Shown: positions 23,503-32,973 of the stretch, one piece after another
Layout of the letters: every line of letters begins with the position of its first letter
How positions within the stretch are numbered: position 1 is the stretch's first letter
Source of the DNA: an uncultured Methylibium sp.
GTDB taxonomy: Bacteria; Pseudomonadota; Gammaproteobacteria; Burkholderiales; Burkholderiaceae_C
Direction of reading: 5' to 3'
NCBI RefSeq assembly: GCF_902826655.1
Contig: NZ_CADEFR010000002.1
Span: forward strand, 124,001 to 188,000
Length of the DNA stretch: 64,000 nt
Translations under genes and position numbers: made by a program
The notes under the pieces: generated by a model
What the model was told of the DNA's origin: nothing
Seen by the model: the letters and a program-made list of their open reading frames with translations, nothing else
The model's database searches: none

Positions 23503-23751
23503 AAGATTAGCACGCTGCACGAGCTACCGGAAGACGGTTAGTCCCCGATTGGCCAGGCGTGTCGGCCGTCGGTGTGCGGGTGCAAACCCTACGCGCCTTA
23601 TCGGCTCGAGAGCAGCTTCCCTCAGTGATCGACCTGCTGGCTAAACCGTTCCGCGCCCAATGCGAGATCCAGCCGGCCGACAACGAAACACCCCGACCTT
23701 GCCTGCCATTTACGGTCGCGTTGCTCTGCCATACGACTTGAAAGTCCGAGC

Positions 23752-25422
23752 ATGCATGGCCTCGCCCCATCGCCACGCGCCGAGTCATCCGGACATCCCT
23801 ATCCATCGGCGGATCCGGGGTTCGACTGTTCAGCCGTGGGCGACATCCTCGCCGAACACGACAACCTGCTCGCCCGCATCCGACTGTGCTTCGGCGTGGA
23901 CCAGGAGACCTTCGCGCGCGACGCGTTGGCACTGATCGAAGCCTATGCCGGCTACGTTCACCTGCTCCCCGCCACACCCGACAACTACTTCCGTCAGCCC
24001 GGTGGCCTGCTGCAACTGGGGCTTGAGGTGGCCTTCTATGCCCTCCAGGGCACGGACGCGCACATCTTCTCCGGCCAATCGACCATCAGCACGCGTCGTC
24101 AGCTCGAACCCCGCTGGCGCCACGCCACCTTCATTGGTGGCTTGTGCTGCGAACTGCACCGGGCCTTGGCGTCATTGATCGTCGTCGATGCTGAGGGCAA
24201 CGAATGGCCTGCCTACCTCACGCCCTTGGCCACCTGGCTCGCAGAGCGCCGTGTCGAGCGCTACTTCGTGCGTTGGCGCGCTCAAGCACCGGAGGCCCGC
24301 AGCCTTGGGCTGTTCGCGCTGCCTCACGTCGTGCAGTCCGCCGTGCTGCAGAACCTCAGCGCCGGCAACACGGTCATCGTTCCGCACCTGCTTGCCAGCG
24401 TCGGCGGCCTGCCGATGTATCGCGAGCCCAATGTGCTCGACAGCCTGGTCCGCCGCTCGCTTGCCCTGGTCATCGACCGAAATCTGAAGGCCAGCGCGGA
24501 CCGCTACGGCTCGCCGCAGTTCGGCTCGCACCTCGAACGCTATCTGGTGGATGCGCTGCGCCGTTTGGCTGCCGCCGATTCGGCCTGGGTGCCGAACCGA
24601 GAGAAGTCGCGCGTCTGGTACAGCAGCGACGGTCTGTTCCTGCTGTGGCCGCAATGCGCTGCCGACGCGCAGGCCTTGCTCGAAGCGGATCAGTTGCCCG
24701 GCATACCGAAATCAGCCGACACCGTCCTCGATCTACTGCTCGCTGCAGGCGTGGCAGAGCCTCGCGACAGTTCTCACAACACGTGGTTGATCCAGCCGCC
24801 CGGCGCCAAGGGCCCGCTGGACGCCATCAAGCTGACCTCTGCGGCAATCCTCTGGTCCGGCCCGGAGGCCAGCCCACATGCGCTCGACGGCACGCTGGTG
24901 ACGAGTCTCGAGCCGACAAGAGCGATGGCCGCCGCGGCTGCGCCGGCACCGCCGCCATCACCGCGGGGCCAGTTGTCGCTGCTCGAAGCCGTCGCCCCAG
25001 ACACTGCAGCAGCCGTGTCGCCGCCGTCGAACGCACCGGCGAGAGTCTCGCCCGCAGTCGAAGAAGCCGCGGCCGCGTCGATCGCGCTGAAGGCCCCCAT
25101 GCGCTTGAACCCCGCCGTGCGCGACGCGCTGGGCTCGATCGTGGCCACGCTGAACAGCGACGCGCGCACCGCGGCCGCGTGTACGGTGGCGAACGGCATC
25201 TTCGTTCCCCTCATCGAACTGGAACGCCGCGGGTTGCAGCCTGCACTCGTGATGCGGGCGCTGGGCGACCTGCGCATGCTGGTCCGCGCCGATGCCAATC
25301 GGCCACCGACTACATCGAGGGACTTCGGCGGCGTCACCACCGTGGGCTTGATCCTCGATCCGCGCTTCGTCGCCGGCCTCGACCTCGCCACTTTTGCGAT
25401 CCCGGAATCGCCGCAGGCATGA
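23752..25422 (+). CDS. traI: MobH-family relaxase TraI
   Basis: A 556-residue protein. The N-terminal TraI_2 domain shows LPATPDNYFRQPGGLLQLGL and then the HD-type segment WRHATFIGGLCCELHR. The C-terminal region has the DUF1528 type (LPGIPKSADTVLDLLL). MobH relaxases nick oriT and pilot the strand during conjugation, using a metal-dependent HD-like site rather than a tyrosine. Between the domains is an Ala/Pro-rich linker (about residues 380-430). The stop overlaps traD as ATGA. It shares its place with traI of SXT/R391. Confidence 0.85.
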   Translation: MHGLAPSPRAESSGHPYPSADPGFDCSAVGDILAEHDNLLARIRLCFGVDQETFARDALALIEAYAGYVHLLPATPDNYFRQPGGLLQLGLEVAFYALQGTDAHIFSGQSTISTRRQLEPRWRHATFIGGLCCELHRALASLIVVDAEGNEWPAYLTPLATWLAERRVERYFVRWRAQAPEARSLGLFALPHVVQSAVLQNLSAGNTVIVPHLLASVGGLPMYREPNVLDSLVRRSLALVIDRNLKASADRYGSPQFGSHLERYLVDALRRLAAADSAWVPNREKSRVWYSSDGLFLLWPQCAADAQALLEADQLPGIPKSADTVLDLLLAAGVAEPRDSSHNTWLIQPPGAKGPLDAIKLTSAAILWSGPEASPHALDGTLVTSLEPTRAMAAAAAPAPPPSPRGQLSLLEAVAPDTAAAVSPPSNAPARVSPAVEEAAAASIALKAPMRLNPAVRDALGSIVATLNSDARTAAACTVANGIFVPLIELERRGLQPALVMRALGDLRMLVRADANRPPTTSRDFGGVTTVGLILDPRFVAGLDLATFAIPESPQA

Positions 25423-27344
25423 GCATGCTGGTCCGCCAGTACGAAATGCCCTGGCGGCCGGCCTACGAAGCCTACGCCGCGGCAACCTGGCTGCTGGCAA
25501 CAGCATTTTTCGCAACGGTCGGCGTCCTTGGGCATGTGCCGCGCCGACTGGCGCTGCCCCTGGCCCTCTGCTGCTTCGTCTGGGGCATCTTCCGAGGTGC
25601 CCAAGCCCTGCGCACGCTGGTGCTGCGCGCCTCCCTCGGTGGTCGCGGCGTGCAGACCATCACCACGGCCGAGCTGGCGCGCTGGTGCCAGCAGCCCGAC
25701 CAGGTGTTCCTCGGCTTCGGCTTCGACTGGCGCCCTGTCCACGCCCAGCGCCTGTACGAGCTGGCAAAGGTGGACTACCGACAGTTCACCGTCTCGCCGC
25801 GCCTGCTGGCCTGTCTGGGCTACGACAGCCACCCGCAGCCCGACGCGGAGATCGGCCTGCCTTACATCCATGGCGTCGAGCCGAAGGAAGTGCCGCTGCA
25901 CCGGCCCTTGCAGAACTTCGAGGGCGGCACGCTGCTCGTCGGCACCACGCAGTCGGGCAAAGGCGTGGCGCTGGCCAACCTCATCACGCAGGCGGTGCGG
26001 CGCGGTGACGTGGTCATCGTCATCGACCCGAAGAACAGCCGGCGCCTGAAGCGCGTGACGCAGCGCGCCTGCGAAGACTGGCGTGCGCCCGACACCTTCC
26101 TGGAGTTCCACCCCGCCTTCCCCGAGACCGGCGTGCGGCTGGACTTCACCTTCAACTGGCAGAAGCCGACGGAGATAGCGTCGCGCATCCAGTCGATCAT
26201 GCCGCCCGACACGGCCGGCGCTTTCTCGGCCTTCGGCTGGGACGCGGTCAACGTCGTCGTGCAGGGCCTGATCGAGCTCGAGGAGCGGCCAAACCTCGTG
26301 AAGCTGACCAAGTACATCGAAGGTGGCATCGAGCCGGTGCTCGAAGGCACGCTGCGCCGCCACTACGAGCGCACCTTGGGCGCCAACTGGCGCGAGCTGC
26401 CCGAGATGAAGAAGCTGCTGCACGACGCGCACCGCGGCAACCTCAAGCGCCCTTCCGAAGCAGCCAGCGCCGACCTGCTGGCCTTCGTCGCCTACTACGA
26501 GCACCACGTCGCGCAGTCGCAGCGCAACAAGGTGCTGGATGCGCAGGTGCGCACCTTCCGCCACAACCGCGAGCACTACCAGAAGATCACCGCCAACCTG
26601 CTGCCCGTGCTGTCCATGCTCACCTCGGGCGACCTGGGCCCGAGCCTGTCGCCGGATCCGTTCGACGCCGACGACACGCGCCCGATCATGAACTTCGAGA
26701 AGATCGAGCGCGCCGGCCACGTGCTCTACATGTGCCTGGACTCGCTGCCCGACCCGTCGGTGGCTACGGCCATCGGCGCGCTGGCCCTCGCCGACTTGGC
26801 CGCGCGTGCCGGCATGCGATACAACCTCGGCGGCTACCGACGCATCTCGCTGTTTGTCGACGAGGTCTCGAACGTCATCAACCAGCCGTTGATCGAGATC
26901 CTCAACAAGGGCGCTGAGGGCGGCATCTTCACCACCTGCGCCATGCAAACGCTGGCCGACCTGGCCAAGCGCCTGGGCAGCGAGGACGCCGCGCGCATGG
27001 CGCTGGGTAACCTCAACAACCTGATCGCGCTGCGCTCGAAGGACCGGCCGACGCAGGACTTCGTGGTCGAGACCTTCGGCAAGACCGCCATCCACACCGT
27101 GCGCGTGGGCCTGAGCAGCGGCGCCGACGCGCACCTGGGCGACTTCTCGTCGAGCTACTCGACGCAGCTCACCGAGAGCTTCGAGGAGATGGTGCCGGCC
27201 GACGTGCTGGGCAAGCTGCCGAACCTGCAGTACTTCGCGTCGGTGTCGGGCGGGCGGATCATCAAAGGGCGGTTTCCGATCCTGGATGCGGATTGCCCCA
27301 GCACGACATCGAGTGCTCGCCGGCCGGCGGAGTTGACGACATGA
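25419..27344 (+). CDS. traD: conjugative coupling protein TraD
   Basis: A 641-residue protein. Two N-terminal membrane helices (about residues 20-60) anchor it. The P-loop is GTTQSGKG at about residue 175, and Walker B is ISLFVDEVSN at about 478. It is the VirD4-type ATPase that links the relaxosome to the type IV channel. Start ATG overlaps the traI stop, and its own stop overlaps the DUF4400 gene, each as ATGA, so the three are translated as a coupled unit. Confidence 0.9.
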   Translation: MSMLVRQYEMPWRPAYEAYAAATWLLATAFFATVGVLGHVPRRLALPLALCCFVWGIFRGAQALRTLVLRASLGGRGVQTITTAELARWCQQPDQVFLGFGFDWRPVHAQRLYELAKVDYRQFTVSPRLLACLGYDSHPQPDAEIGLPYIHGVEPKEVPLHRPLQNFEGGTLLVGTTQSGKGVALANLITQAVRRGDVVIVIDPKNSRRLKRVTQRACEDWRAPDTFLEFHPAFPETGVRLDFTFNWQKPTEIASRIQSIMPPDTAGAFSAFGWDAVNVVVQGLIELEERPNLVKLTKYIEGGIEPVLEGTLRRHYERTLGANWRELPEMKKLLHDAHRGNLKRPSEAASADLLAFVAYYEHHVAQSQRNKVLDAQVRTFRHNREHYQKITANLLPVLSMLTSGDLGPSLSPDPFDADDTRPIMNFEKIERAGHVLYMCLDSLPDPSVATAIGALALADLAARAGMRYNLGGYRRISLFVDEVSNVINQPLIEILNKGAEGGIFTTCAMQTLADLAKRLGSEDAARMALGNLNNLIALRSKDRPTQDFVVETFGKTAIHTVRVGLSSGADAHLGDFSSSYSTQLTESFEEMVPADVLGKLPNLQYFASVSGGRIIKGRFPILDADCPSTTSSARRPAELTT

Positions 27345-27964
27345 TCCGTGCGGTGGCCATCGTGTCATTGCTGGGCTTGCTGGTACTGGTGCTCTGGCTG
27401 CCTTCGGCGCATCCCCCCGAGCGGTTCTTGGCGCAATTGCGCATGGAATATGCAGCCACCGCGTCCTACTGGGGCAAGGACTCCGCCGCGCGGATGCTCG
27501 CGCGGGCACTCACGATGCAGGGCACGGCGAGAGATGCTGCGCCGCTTCCATCGCCGGCGAGCTCACCATCGACCAGCGCTGTCAACAGCGCCGTTGCGCA
27601 CGAGATGGCGTCGGTGAATCGGCGGCTGTTCGACAACGCTTACTTCCGCGCGATCGATGCGCTTCTGCTGCTTGCCATGTTTCGGCTGGCGCTGCTGGCC
27701 GAGTGGCTGCCCTGGCTACTGGCCTTCACAGCGGCGACGCTGGTCGACGGCTACATCGTTCGCGCCGTGAAAGCGAAGGAATTCCGGCACCACGATCCCG
27801 AGGTGTTCGCTCTCGCCATCTGCGCCGCAATCGTCGTGGCGTGCGGCGCCATGGTCGCGTTCGTCGTGCCGATCACGCTGCATCCGGCAGCGCTTCCTCT
27901 GGTGCCACTGGCAGCCAGCCTGTTGTTCGGACTCGCGCTGGCGAGCTTTCATCGAAGAGCGTAG
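27341..27964 (+). CDS. DUF4400-family ICE membrane protein
   Basis: A 207-residue protein with about four membrane helices (starting VAIVSLLGLLVLVLWLP) and a central loop with RMEYAATASYWG. The segment DGYIVRAVKAKEFRHHDPEV is the most conserved part of this family (TIGR03747/DUF4400). In SXT/R391 the equivalent gene follows traD. Its role is undefined but linked to transfer. It is the last transfer gene before cargo island 2. Confidence 0.82.
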   Translation: MIRAVAIVSLLGLLVLVLWLPSAHPPERFLAQLRMEYAATASYWGKDSAARMLARALTMQGTARDAAPLPSPASSPSTSAVNSAVAHEMASVNRRLFDNAYFRAIDALLLLAMFRLALLAEWLPWLLAFTAATLVDGYIVRAVKAKEFRHHDPEVFALAICAAIVVACGAMVAFVVPITLHPAALPLVPLAASLLFGLALASFHRRA

Positions 27965-28124
27965 GTTGGCTTCGCCGCGCGCTGCGATGTTGCACTCTCC
28001 GAAAGCGCGGGCGGCATCACGGTTGCGAGATCGCTCGGACCACGCCCCGAGTGACACTGCAGAAGCCATCGGCGTCTCCGTGCTACCGTCCCTGCGAGAA
28101 TCGCAGCCGCAGAGAGGGGAGGCC

Positions 28125-30125
28125 ATGCTCGCAAACATCAAAGGGCTGGTGGAGAGGCTGGAACTTACGCCGGCCAAGGCCATGATGCCGCTGTTCGAAG
28201 GCATCTCGAACGCCATCGACGCGATCGAAGAGCACGGCGATGGCTTCTTCAAGCACGCCATCCGCATCCGGCTCGTCGCCGGTCGCGATCTGGCTCATCA
28301 GGGTGGCGATGACACGTTACTGATCGACGGCTTCGACATCACGGATGATGGTGCGGGGTTCCACGATCAGAACCTGGCCTCGTTCAAGGAGGCTCATACG
28401 CTCTCCAAGGTCAAGCTGGGGGGCAAGGGTGTCGGCCGGTTCTCGTTCCTGAAGGTGTTCGCCGCCGTCCATGTGCACAGCGTCTTCCAACGCGGCCAAG
28501 AGCGGTTGTTGAGGGTGTTCGACTTCTCTATCGACGATGAGCTCAAGGGCGCCGACGATCTGCAGCCGACTGAAGGCTCCCTGGGAACCACAGTCTCGGT
28601 GCGATGCATGGCTGCCCGTTATCGAATTGGCTGGCCGAGCGATCCCGTCGTCATTGCCAATCGAATCGTCGCCCACTTCCTGATCCGGTTTGCCGCACGA
28701 TCCTGCCCGACCATGGTTCTCGAGTCCCCCGGTCACGCACCTATTGACCTTGGCCAACTGTTTCAGTCGACGGTTCAACCGCATGTTGAAGAGCGGTTCT
28801 TCGACGTGCTCGGCCATGAGTTCGCACTGCAGGCATATCGCCACCGTGACGGTCGGGCCCGGCATGACTTGCACCTCTGTGCGAATGGCCGAGAGGTCAC
28901 CACTGGAAAGCTGCGAGATCTTCTGCCCGAGTTGCCGGAACGCCTTCTTGACGATGATCAGGAACCCTACACGCTCATTGTTCTGGTCACTGGCATCTAC
29001 CTTGACGATCATGCGAACACAGAGCGAACAAGGATCGCTTTCCAAGCCGACGATGAAGCCGACCTCGACGACACCCTCGTCTCGCGCGTGGCGCTGAACC
29101 GCGGCATCGCTGAGACACTCCGCCCGTTGCTGGCCAGCGATCTGAAATCGACGAACGAAGAGAAGCTGGCTCAGGTCGAGCGATTTGTCGAGCAGGCGCC
29201 GGAGTACCGTGTGTTGACCCACGAACGCTACCGGCACCTGATCGAGCAGCGCGTTCAGCCCGGCCTAAAGGACGATCAACTCGATCAGGCGCTGCTGCAC
29301 ATCCGCCGCGACGTGGAAGACGCCATGCGCAAGGAAGAGCGGCACGTCGCCGCCCTGATCGAAAAGGAGTCCTTCGAGCAGTACCAAGAGCGCATACGCC
29401 GACTCATGGAGGACATGAACGACGTTGGCAAAGCCAAGTTGGCAGACTACGTCGCACATCGCCGGACCATTCTGGATTTGGTCGACCACAGCCTCAAGCG
29501 CGTACAGAACGATGGGACTTATCCGTTCGAGAAGGTTCTGCACAAGATGATCTTCCCGATGGGCGCCACTTCACGCGATGTCTTTCTCGACCAGCAGAAC
29601 CTGTGGATGATTGACGAGCGGTTGTGCTTTCACACCATCCTCACCTCCGACAAGAAGCTCAACAAAGTGCCTGGTCTGGAAGGCTCCTCTGGCAAGGAGC
29701 CGGACATCTTTGCCTTCTTCTACGACACCCCGATTGGCATCGCCGAGCCGGACAACTTGGCGGGCGGCGGGGTCGTGATCATCGAGTTCAAACGACCCGG
29801 CCGCGACGACTACGACAAGGATCCGGCTGACCAGATCATCCAGCGCTTCGTCGAGATCGAGCAGGGCGGCGTTCGAGACATCGACGGTCGTCCAATCAAT
29901 CCTGAACGCATTCGCTACACGGGCTACTTGATCGCAGATCTGACCCCCACCTTGCGTAAGCGGGTCCAGATGCGGTACCACCGTACCGCCGACAACGAGG
30001 GCTTCTTCTACACGTTGCCTGAAGGAAATGGCTGGATAGAGGTCATTTCCTACGACAAGCTGCTGCGTGATGCCAAGCGCCGAAACCGAGTGCTGTTCGA
30101 GAAGCTCGGACTGCACAAACACTGA
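28125..30125 (+). CDS. GHKL ATPase with a C-terminal PD-(D/E)XK nuclease-like domain
   Basis: A 666-residue protein starting MLANIKGLVERLELTPAKAM, preceded by a strong AGGGGAGG. The ATPase has Glu25 and Asn29 (FEGISNAIDAIEE), G1 motif DDGAGF at 74-79 and lid GGKGVGRFSF at 99-108. The middle (about 380-500) is helical. The C-terminus has PDIFAFFY near 526 and VVIIEFKRP near 550, a D...ExK nuclease pattern. It resembles the MORC/MutL-like GHKL proteins seen near restriction genes, here fused to a nuclease. It is convergent with the Res gene and could be a separate one-gene defence system. Confidence 0.72.
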   Translation: MLANIKGLVERLELTPAKAMMPLFEGISNAIDAIEEHGDGFFKHAIRIRLVAGRDLAHQGGDDTLLIDGFDITDDGAGFHDQNLASFKEAHTLSKVKLGGKGVGRFSFLKVFAAVHVHSVFQRGQERLLRVFDFSIDDELKGADDLQPTEGSLGTTVSVRCMAARYRIGWPSDPVVIANRIVAHFLIRFAARSCPTMVLESPGHAPIDLGQLFQSTVQPHVEERFFDVLGHEFALQAYRHRDGRARHDLHLCANGREVTTGKLRDLLPELPERLLDDDQEPYTLIVLVTGIYLDDHANTERTRIAFQADDEADLDDTLVSRVALNRGIAETLRPLLASDLKSTNEEKLAQVERFVEQAPEYRVLTHERYRHLIEQRVQPGLKDDQLDQALLHIRRDVEDAMRKEERHVAALIEKESFEQYQERIRRLMEDMNDVGKAKLADYVAHRRTILDLVDHSLKRVQNDGTYPFEKVLHKMIFPMGATSRDVFLDQQNLWMIDERLCFHTILTSDKKLNKVPGLEGSSGKEPDIFAFFYDTPIGIAEPDNLAGGGVVIIEFKRPGRDDYDKDPADQIIQRFVEIEQGGVRDIDGRPINPERIRYTGYLIADLTPTLRKRVQMRYHRTADNEGFFYTLPEGNGWIEVISYDKLLRDAKRRNRVLFEKLGLHKH

Positions 30126-30134
30126 CGCAACGCA

Positions 30135-30159
30135 CCCTGGCTCATCCGGTCAGCCAGGG
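30135..30159. terminator. bidirectional terminator-like hairpin between convergent genes
   Basis: CCCTGGCT and AGCCAGGG form a perfect 8-bp stem around a 9-base loop. It sits in the 58-bp gap between the GHKL-nuclease gene and the res gene, which converge, so it could end transcription from both sides. Confidence 0.65.
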
Positions 30160-30183
30160 CTGCCGCTGCGGGTGTAAGCATGG

Positions 30184-32973
30184 TCACCCCGTCCTGAACC
30201 AATAGGTCGCGGTCAACGCAGACAAGGTGGCGCTGACCGTCACGGCGTCGTGAGGAATGAGCAGGTACTTCCAGCCCTCTGACCCGTTCGCCGCGGCGAA
30301 CGCGGATGCATGCTCGCACCATGCGGCCGCCGCTCTTGCCTTTGCCTGCACTTCGTCGGTCTGCATGTCGGCGGCCTTCTTGGTCTCGATGAGCAGGTTC
30401 AGACCGTCGGTCGCCGCCACGAAGTCCGGCACGTATTCCGGCTGGTCCGCACCTCGCCGGTAGTAGATGTTGAACTGGCCGGCTACAGGGCGCAGCCACT
30501 TGCGCGCGTCACGTTCGAGGATGACTGCCAGCACCCTCTCGGTGTCGGACTGGAACTTCTGGTAGCTGTAGGCGCACTTGGTGAAGCCACCGTAGACCAA
30601 GGTCGCAATCCGGCTCTTGTCCGGTGGCGCCTGGTGCAGCGGCAGCACGTCACCGTCGGCAGTCACGGCGCCGGGCTTCAGCGGCGTAAAGCCCTGGCTG
30701 ACCACCACTTCCGACTCACCCGGGTCCTCGAAGTAGTGCAACGTCATCTGCGCGTGGATGTTGTCCGCGATGGCCCTGCCCTGGTTGGCCAGCACGTTGT
30801 GCAGCTTCTCGTCGTCGCCCAGGTAGCTGCGGAAGTGCGCCACCGCCTGGGCTGCCAGCTCGTACAACAGCTCGCCGTGTTGGTCGTAAGCGATGTCGTC
30901 GAAGCCGATCAGCTCGCGGACGATGTAATCCTCGGGCCGTCGTTCGGCGACGAACGACGATTGTCCGTACAGCAGCTCCTTGCCCGTCTGCAGCCCACGC
31001 CCCACCAACTGCTGGTCCTGCGGCTGGAAGTTCATGCGGCTCACGTCCAGGCTGAACACCCGGTAGCCGCTGCTCACCGCGCCCTTGGGTTTGACGAGGA
31101 TGCGCGGAATGTCGATGGTGTGCTGCGCCACCAAGTCCGCTGTCTGCTTGACGATTTCTTCGACACTGGGGCCGGCGGGCGGCAGCAGCTGGCCCTGGGC
31201 CGGTGTCACCCGCGCTTGAACGCGCCGCACCAGTTCGGCCTGCACCTCTGGCAGGGTCAAAGACGCCGTGGTGGGGGCCGTCACCCCACCGGCCGCTGCC
31301 GCATCTGCCGGCGCGCCGGGCACGCCAGGCGAGTTTGCCAACCGGCTCATGTCGTTGATGACATCCATCGCGATGGCCGCCACCTGTGCCTGTTCGCCGG
31401 TGTACAGCACCGTCGCAGCCGGCGGCGCAACGTAAGGCGTGCCGGCGGCCGGGGCCACCGGCGCGGTGATGCCCAGCATCGTGTGCAGTGTTGGCGTGAC
31501 CGCCACGCTGCGCAGGCCGGTCCCTGCACCGTCTGGCGGCGCCAGCTTGAGCTGCTTCAGCCGGATCGGCGAATCGCCGCGCCCGGCCTCGTCCACCACC
31601 TCCTGGAACTTGTCGTGCGCAATGATGTTCAGCCGGTCCACGGCCTCGACACCGGTCTTGCGCCCATACGGCAGCCGCAGGCCACGGCCGATGGACTGCT
31701 CGATCAGCGTGCGCGCATTGGCCGCCCGCAACGGCACGATGGTGTAGAGGTTGGTGACGTCCCAGCCTTCCTTGAGCATGTTGACGTGGATGACGATCTC
31801 GGTCGGCTCGTCGTAGCTCTCCACAGCCAGCAGCCTTTGCACGATCTCGTCGCCCTCGGCGCCGCTGGTGGTGCCGCTGTCCACCTGGATCACCTTGCCG
31901 GCGTAGCGCCCGTCGAACAGCTCGACCGAAAGCAGCTTGCTCAGCGCGGCGGCATGCGTGGTGTCGCGCGCTATCACCAGCATGAAGGGCTTCACCGGCT
32001 TCACTTCACCAGAAGCGCCCTTCTGCTGGGCGTAGGTCAGCAGGTGCACCTTGGTCTCTTCGTGCACCCGAACACCGTCCATCAACTTGATGCGCTCCAA
32101 CTGCTCGGCGCTGTGCGCTGCGGCGTCGAAGTTCTGCTGCGTCACAACAGCCGGCTCCTTGACGAAGCCGTCTTCAATGGCCTGCGCCAGCGGGTAGTCC
32201 ATCACCACGTTCTTGAACGGCACAGGGCCCTTGTTGCCCGACCCGCTTTCGGTGAACGGCGTGGCCGTCAACTCCATGGCCAGCAGTGGCTTCAGCTCGT
32301 TCAACGCGCGCACACCGGCACTGGCGCGGTAGCGGTGCGACTCGTCCATCAGCAGCACCAGGTCGGGCAGGCTCGCCAGGTAGTCGAAGTAGCTTTGGCC
32401 CAAGTACTCTGACAAGCGCTTGATGCGCGGCGCCCGGCCGCCGCGCACCTCGGTGTTGATCTTCGAGATGTTGAAGATGTTGATCTGCACCGGCGCGTCG
32501 ATGGCCTGCGAGACCAGGTCGCCGCGCTGCTCGTAGGTTTCGCCGGTGATCACCTCCGGCGCCGCGACCGAGAACTCGGCGATGCCCTTGAACACGTACT
32601 TCGGTGTGCCCGGCGTGAAGTCGCGGATCAGCTTGTCGTAGATCGTCAGGTTGGGCGCAAGCACGAAGAAGTGCTTGTAGCCATAGGCGGCATTCAGGTA
32701 GCTGATGAACGCGCCCATCAGCCGCGTCTTGCCCACGCCCGTGGCCAGCGCGAAACACAGTGACGGGAAGTCGCGCTCGAAGTCGCTCAGGTTCGGAAAC
32801 TGGCCCTTCAGCGCTTCGACCATCGCGGCCAGGTCGCTGGCGTCGCGCGCCTTGTGGTCACGCAACGCCGGCACAGCATCCAGGGCCGCGGCCAGCCGGC
32901 GCAGGCTCTCGGCCTGGGGCTCACGCAGGCTCAGGCGGCCGGCCACCGCTCGCAGGGTTTGCTCCAGACTCAT
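30184..32973 (-). CDS. res: type III restriction-like Res subunit (helicase-nuclease)
   Basis: A 929-residue protein. Walker A is ATGVGKT at 77-83, the DExH box is DESH at 210-213, and helicase motif VI is IGRGLRLPYG. A Pro/Ala-rich segment (about 500-600) separates a C-terminal region with PD (849-850) and ETK (863-865), a PD-(D/E)XK nuclease. Type III Res translocates along DNA and cuts when sites are unmethylated. Its start overlaps the DUF1016 stop by ATGA. The order Mod, DUF1016, Res is not the classical mod-res pair. Confidence 0.87.
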   Translation of the reverse strand: MSLEQTLRAVAGRLSLREPQAESLRRLAAALDAVPALRDHKARDASDLAAMVEALKGQFPNLSDFERDFPSLCFALATGVGKTRLMGAFISYLNAAYGYKHFFVLAPNLTIYDKLIRDFTPGTPKYVFKGIAEFSVAAPEVITGETYEQRGDLVSQAIDAPVQINIFNISKINTEVRGGRAPRIKRLSEYLGQSYFDYLASLPDLVLLMDESHRYRASAGVRALNELKPLLAMELTATPFTESGSGNKGPVPFKNVVMDYPLAQAIEDGFVKEPAVVTQQNFDAAAHSAEQLERIKLMDGVRVHEETKVHLLTYAQQKGASGEVKPVKPFMLVIARDTTHAAALSKLLSVELFDGRYAGKVIQVDSGTTSGAEGDEIVQRLLAVESYDEPTEIVIHVNMLKEGWDVTNLYTIVPLRAANARTLIEQSIGRGLRLPYGRKTGVEAVDRLNIIAHDKFQEVVDEAGRGDSPIRLKQLKLAPPDGAGTGLRSVAVTPTLHTMLGITAPVAPAAGTPYVAPPAATVLYTGEQAQVAAIAMDVINDMSRLANSPGVPGAPADAAAAGGVTAPTTASLTLPEVQAELVRRVQARVTPAQGQLLPPAGPSVEEIVKQTADLVAQHTIDIPRILVKPKGAVSSGYRVFSLDVSRMNFQPQDQQLVGRGLQTGKELLYGQSSFVAERRPEDYIVRELIGFDDIAYDQHGELLYELAAQAVAHFRSYLGDDEKLHNVLANQGRAIADNIHAQMTLHYFEDPGESEVVVSQGFTPLKPGAVTADGDVLPLHQAPPDKSRIATLVYGGFTKCAYSYQKFQSDTERVLAVILERDARKWLRPVAGQFNIYYRRGADQPEYVPDFVAATDGLNLLIETKKAADMQTDEVQAKARAAAAWCEHASAFAAANGSEGWKYLLIPHDAVTVSATLSALTATYWFRTG

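Noticed and set aside
24774-27509. 911-codon minus-strand open frame opposite traI/traD
   Set aside because: It mirrors the coupling protein gene, whose Walker motifs and ATGA overlaps support the plus strand.
30310-32412. 700-codon plus-strand open frame opposite res
   Set aside because: Composition is His/Gln/Val-rich as expected of an antisense frame, and res has clear helicase motifs.
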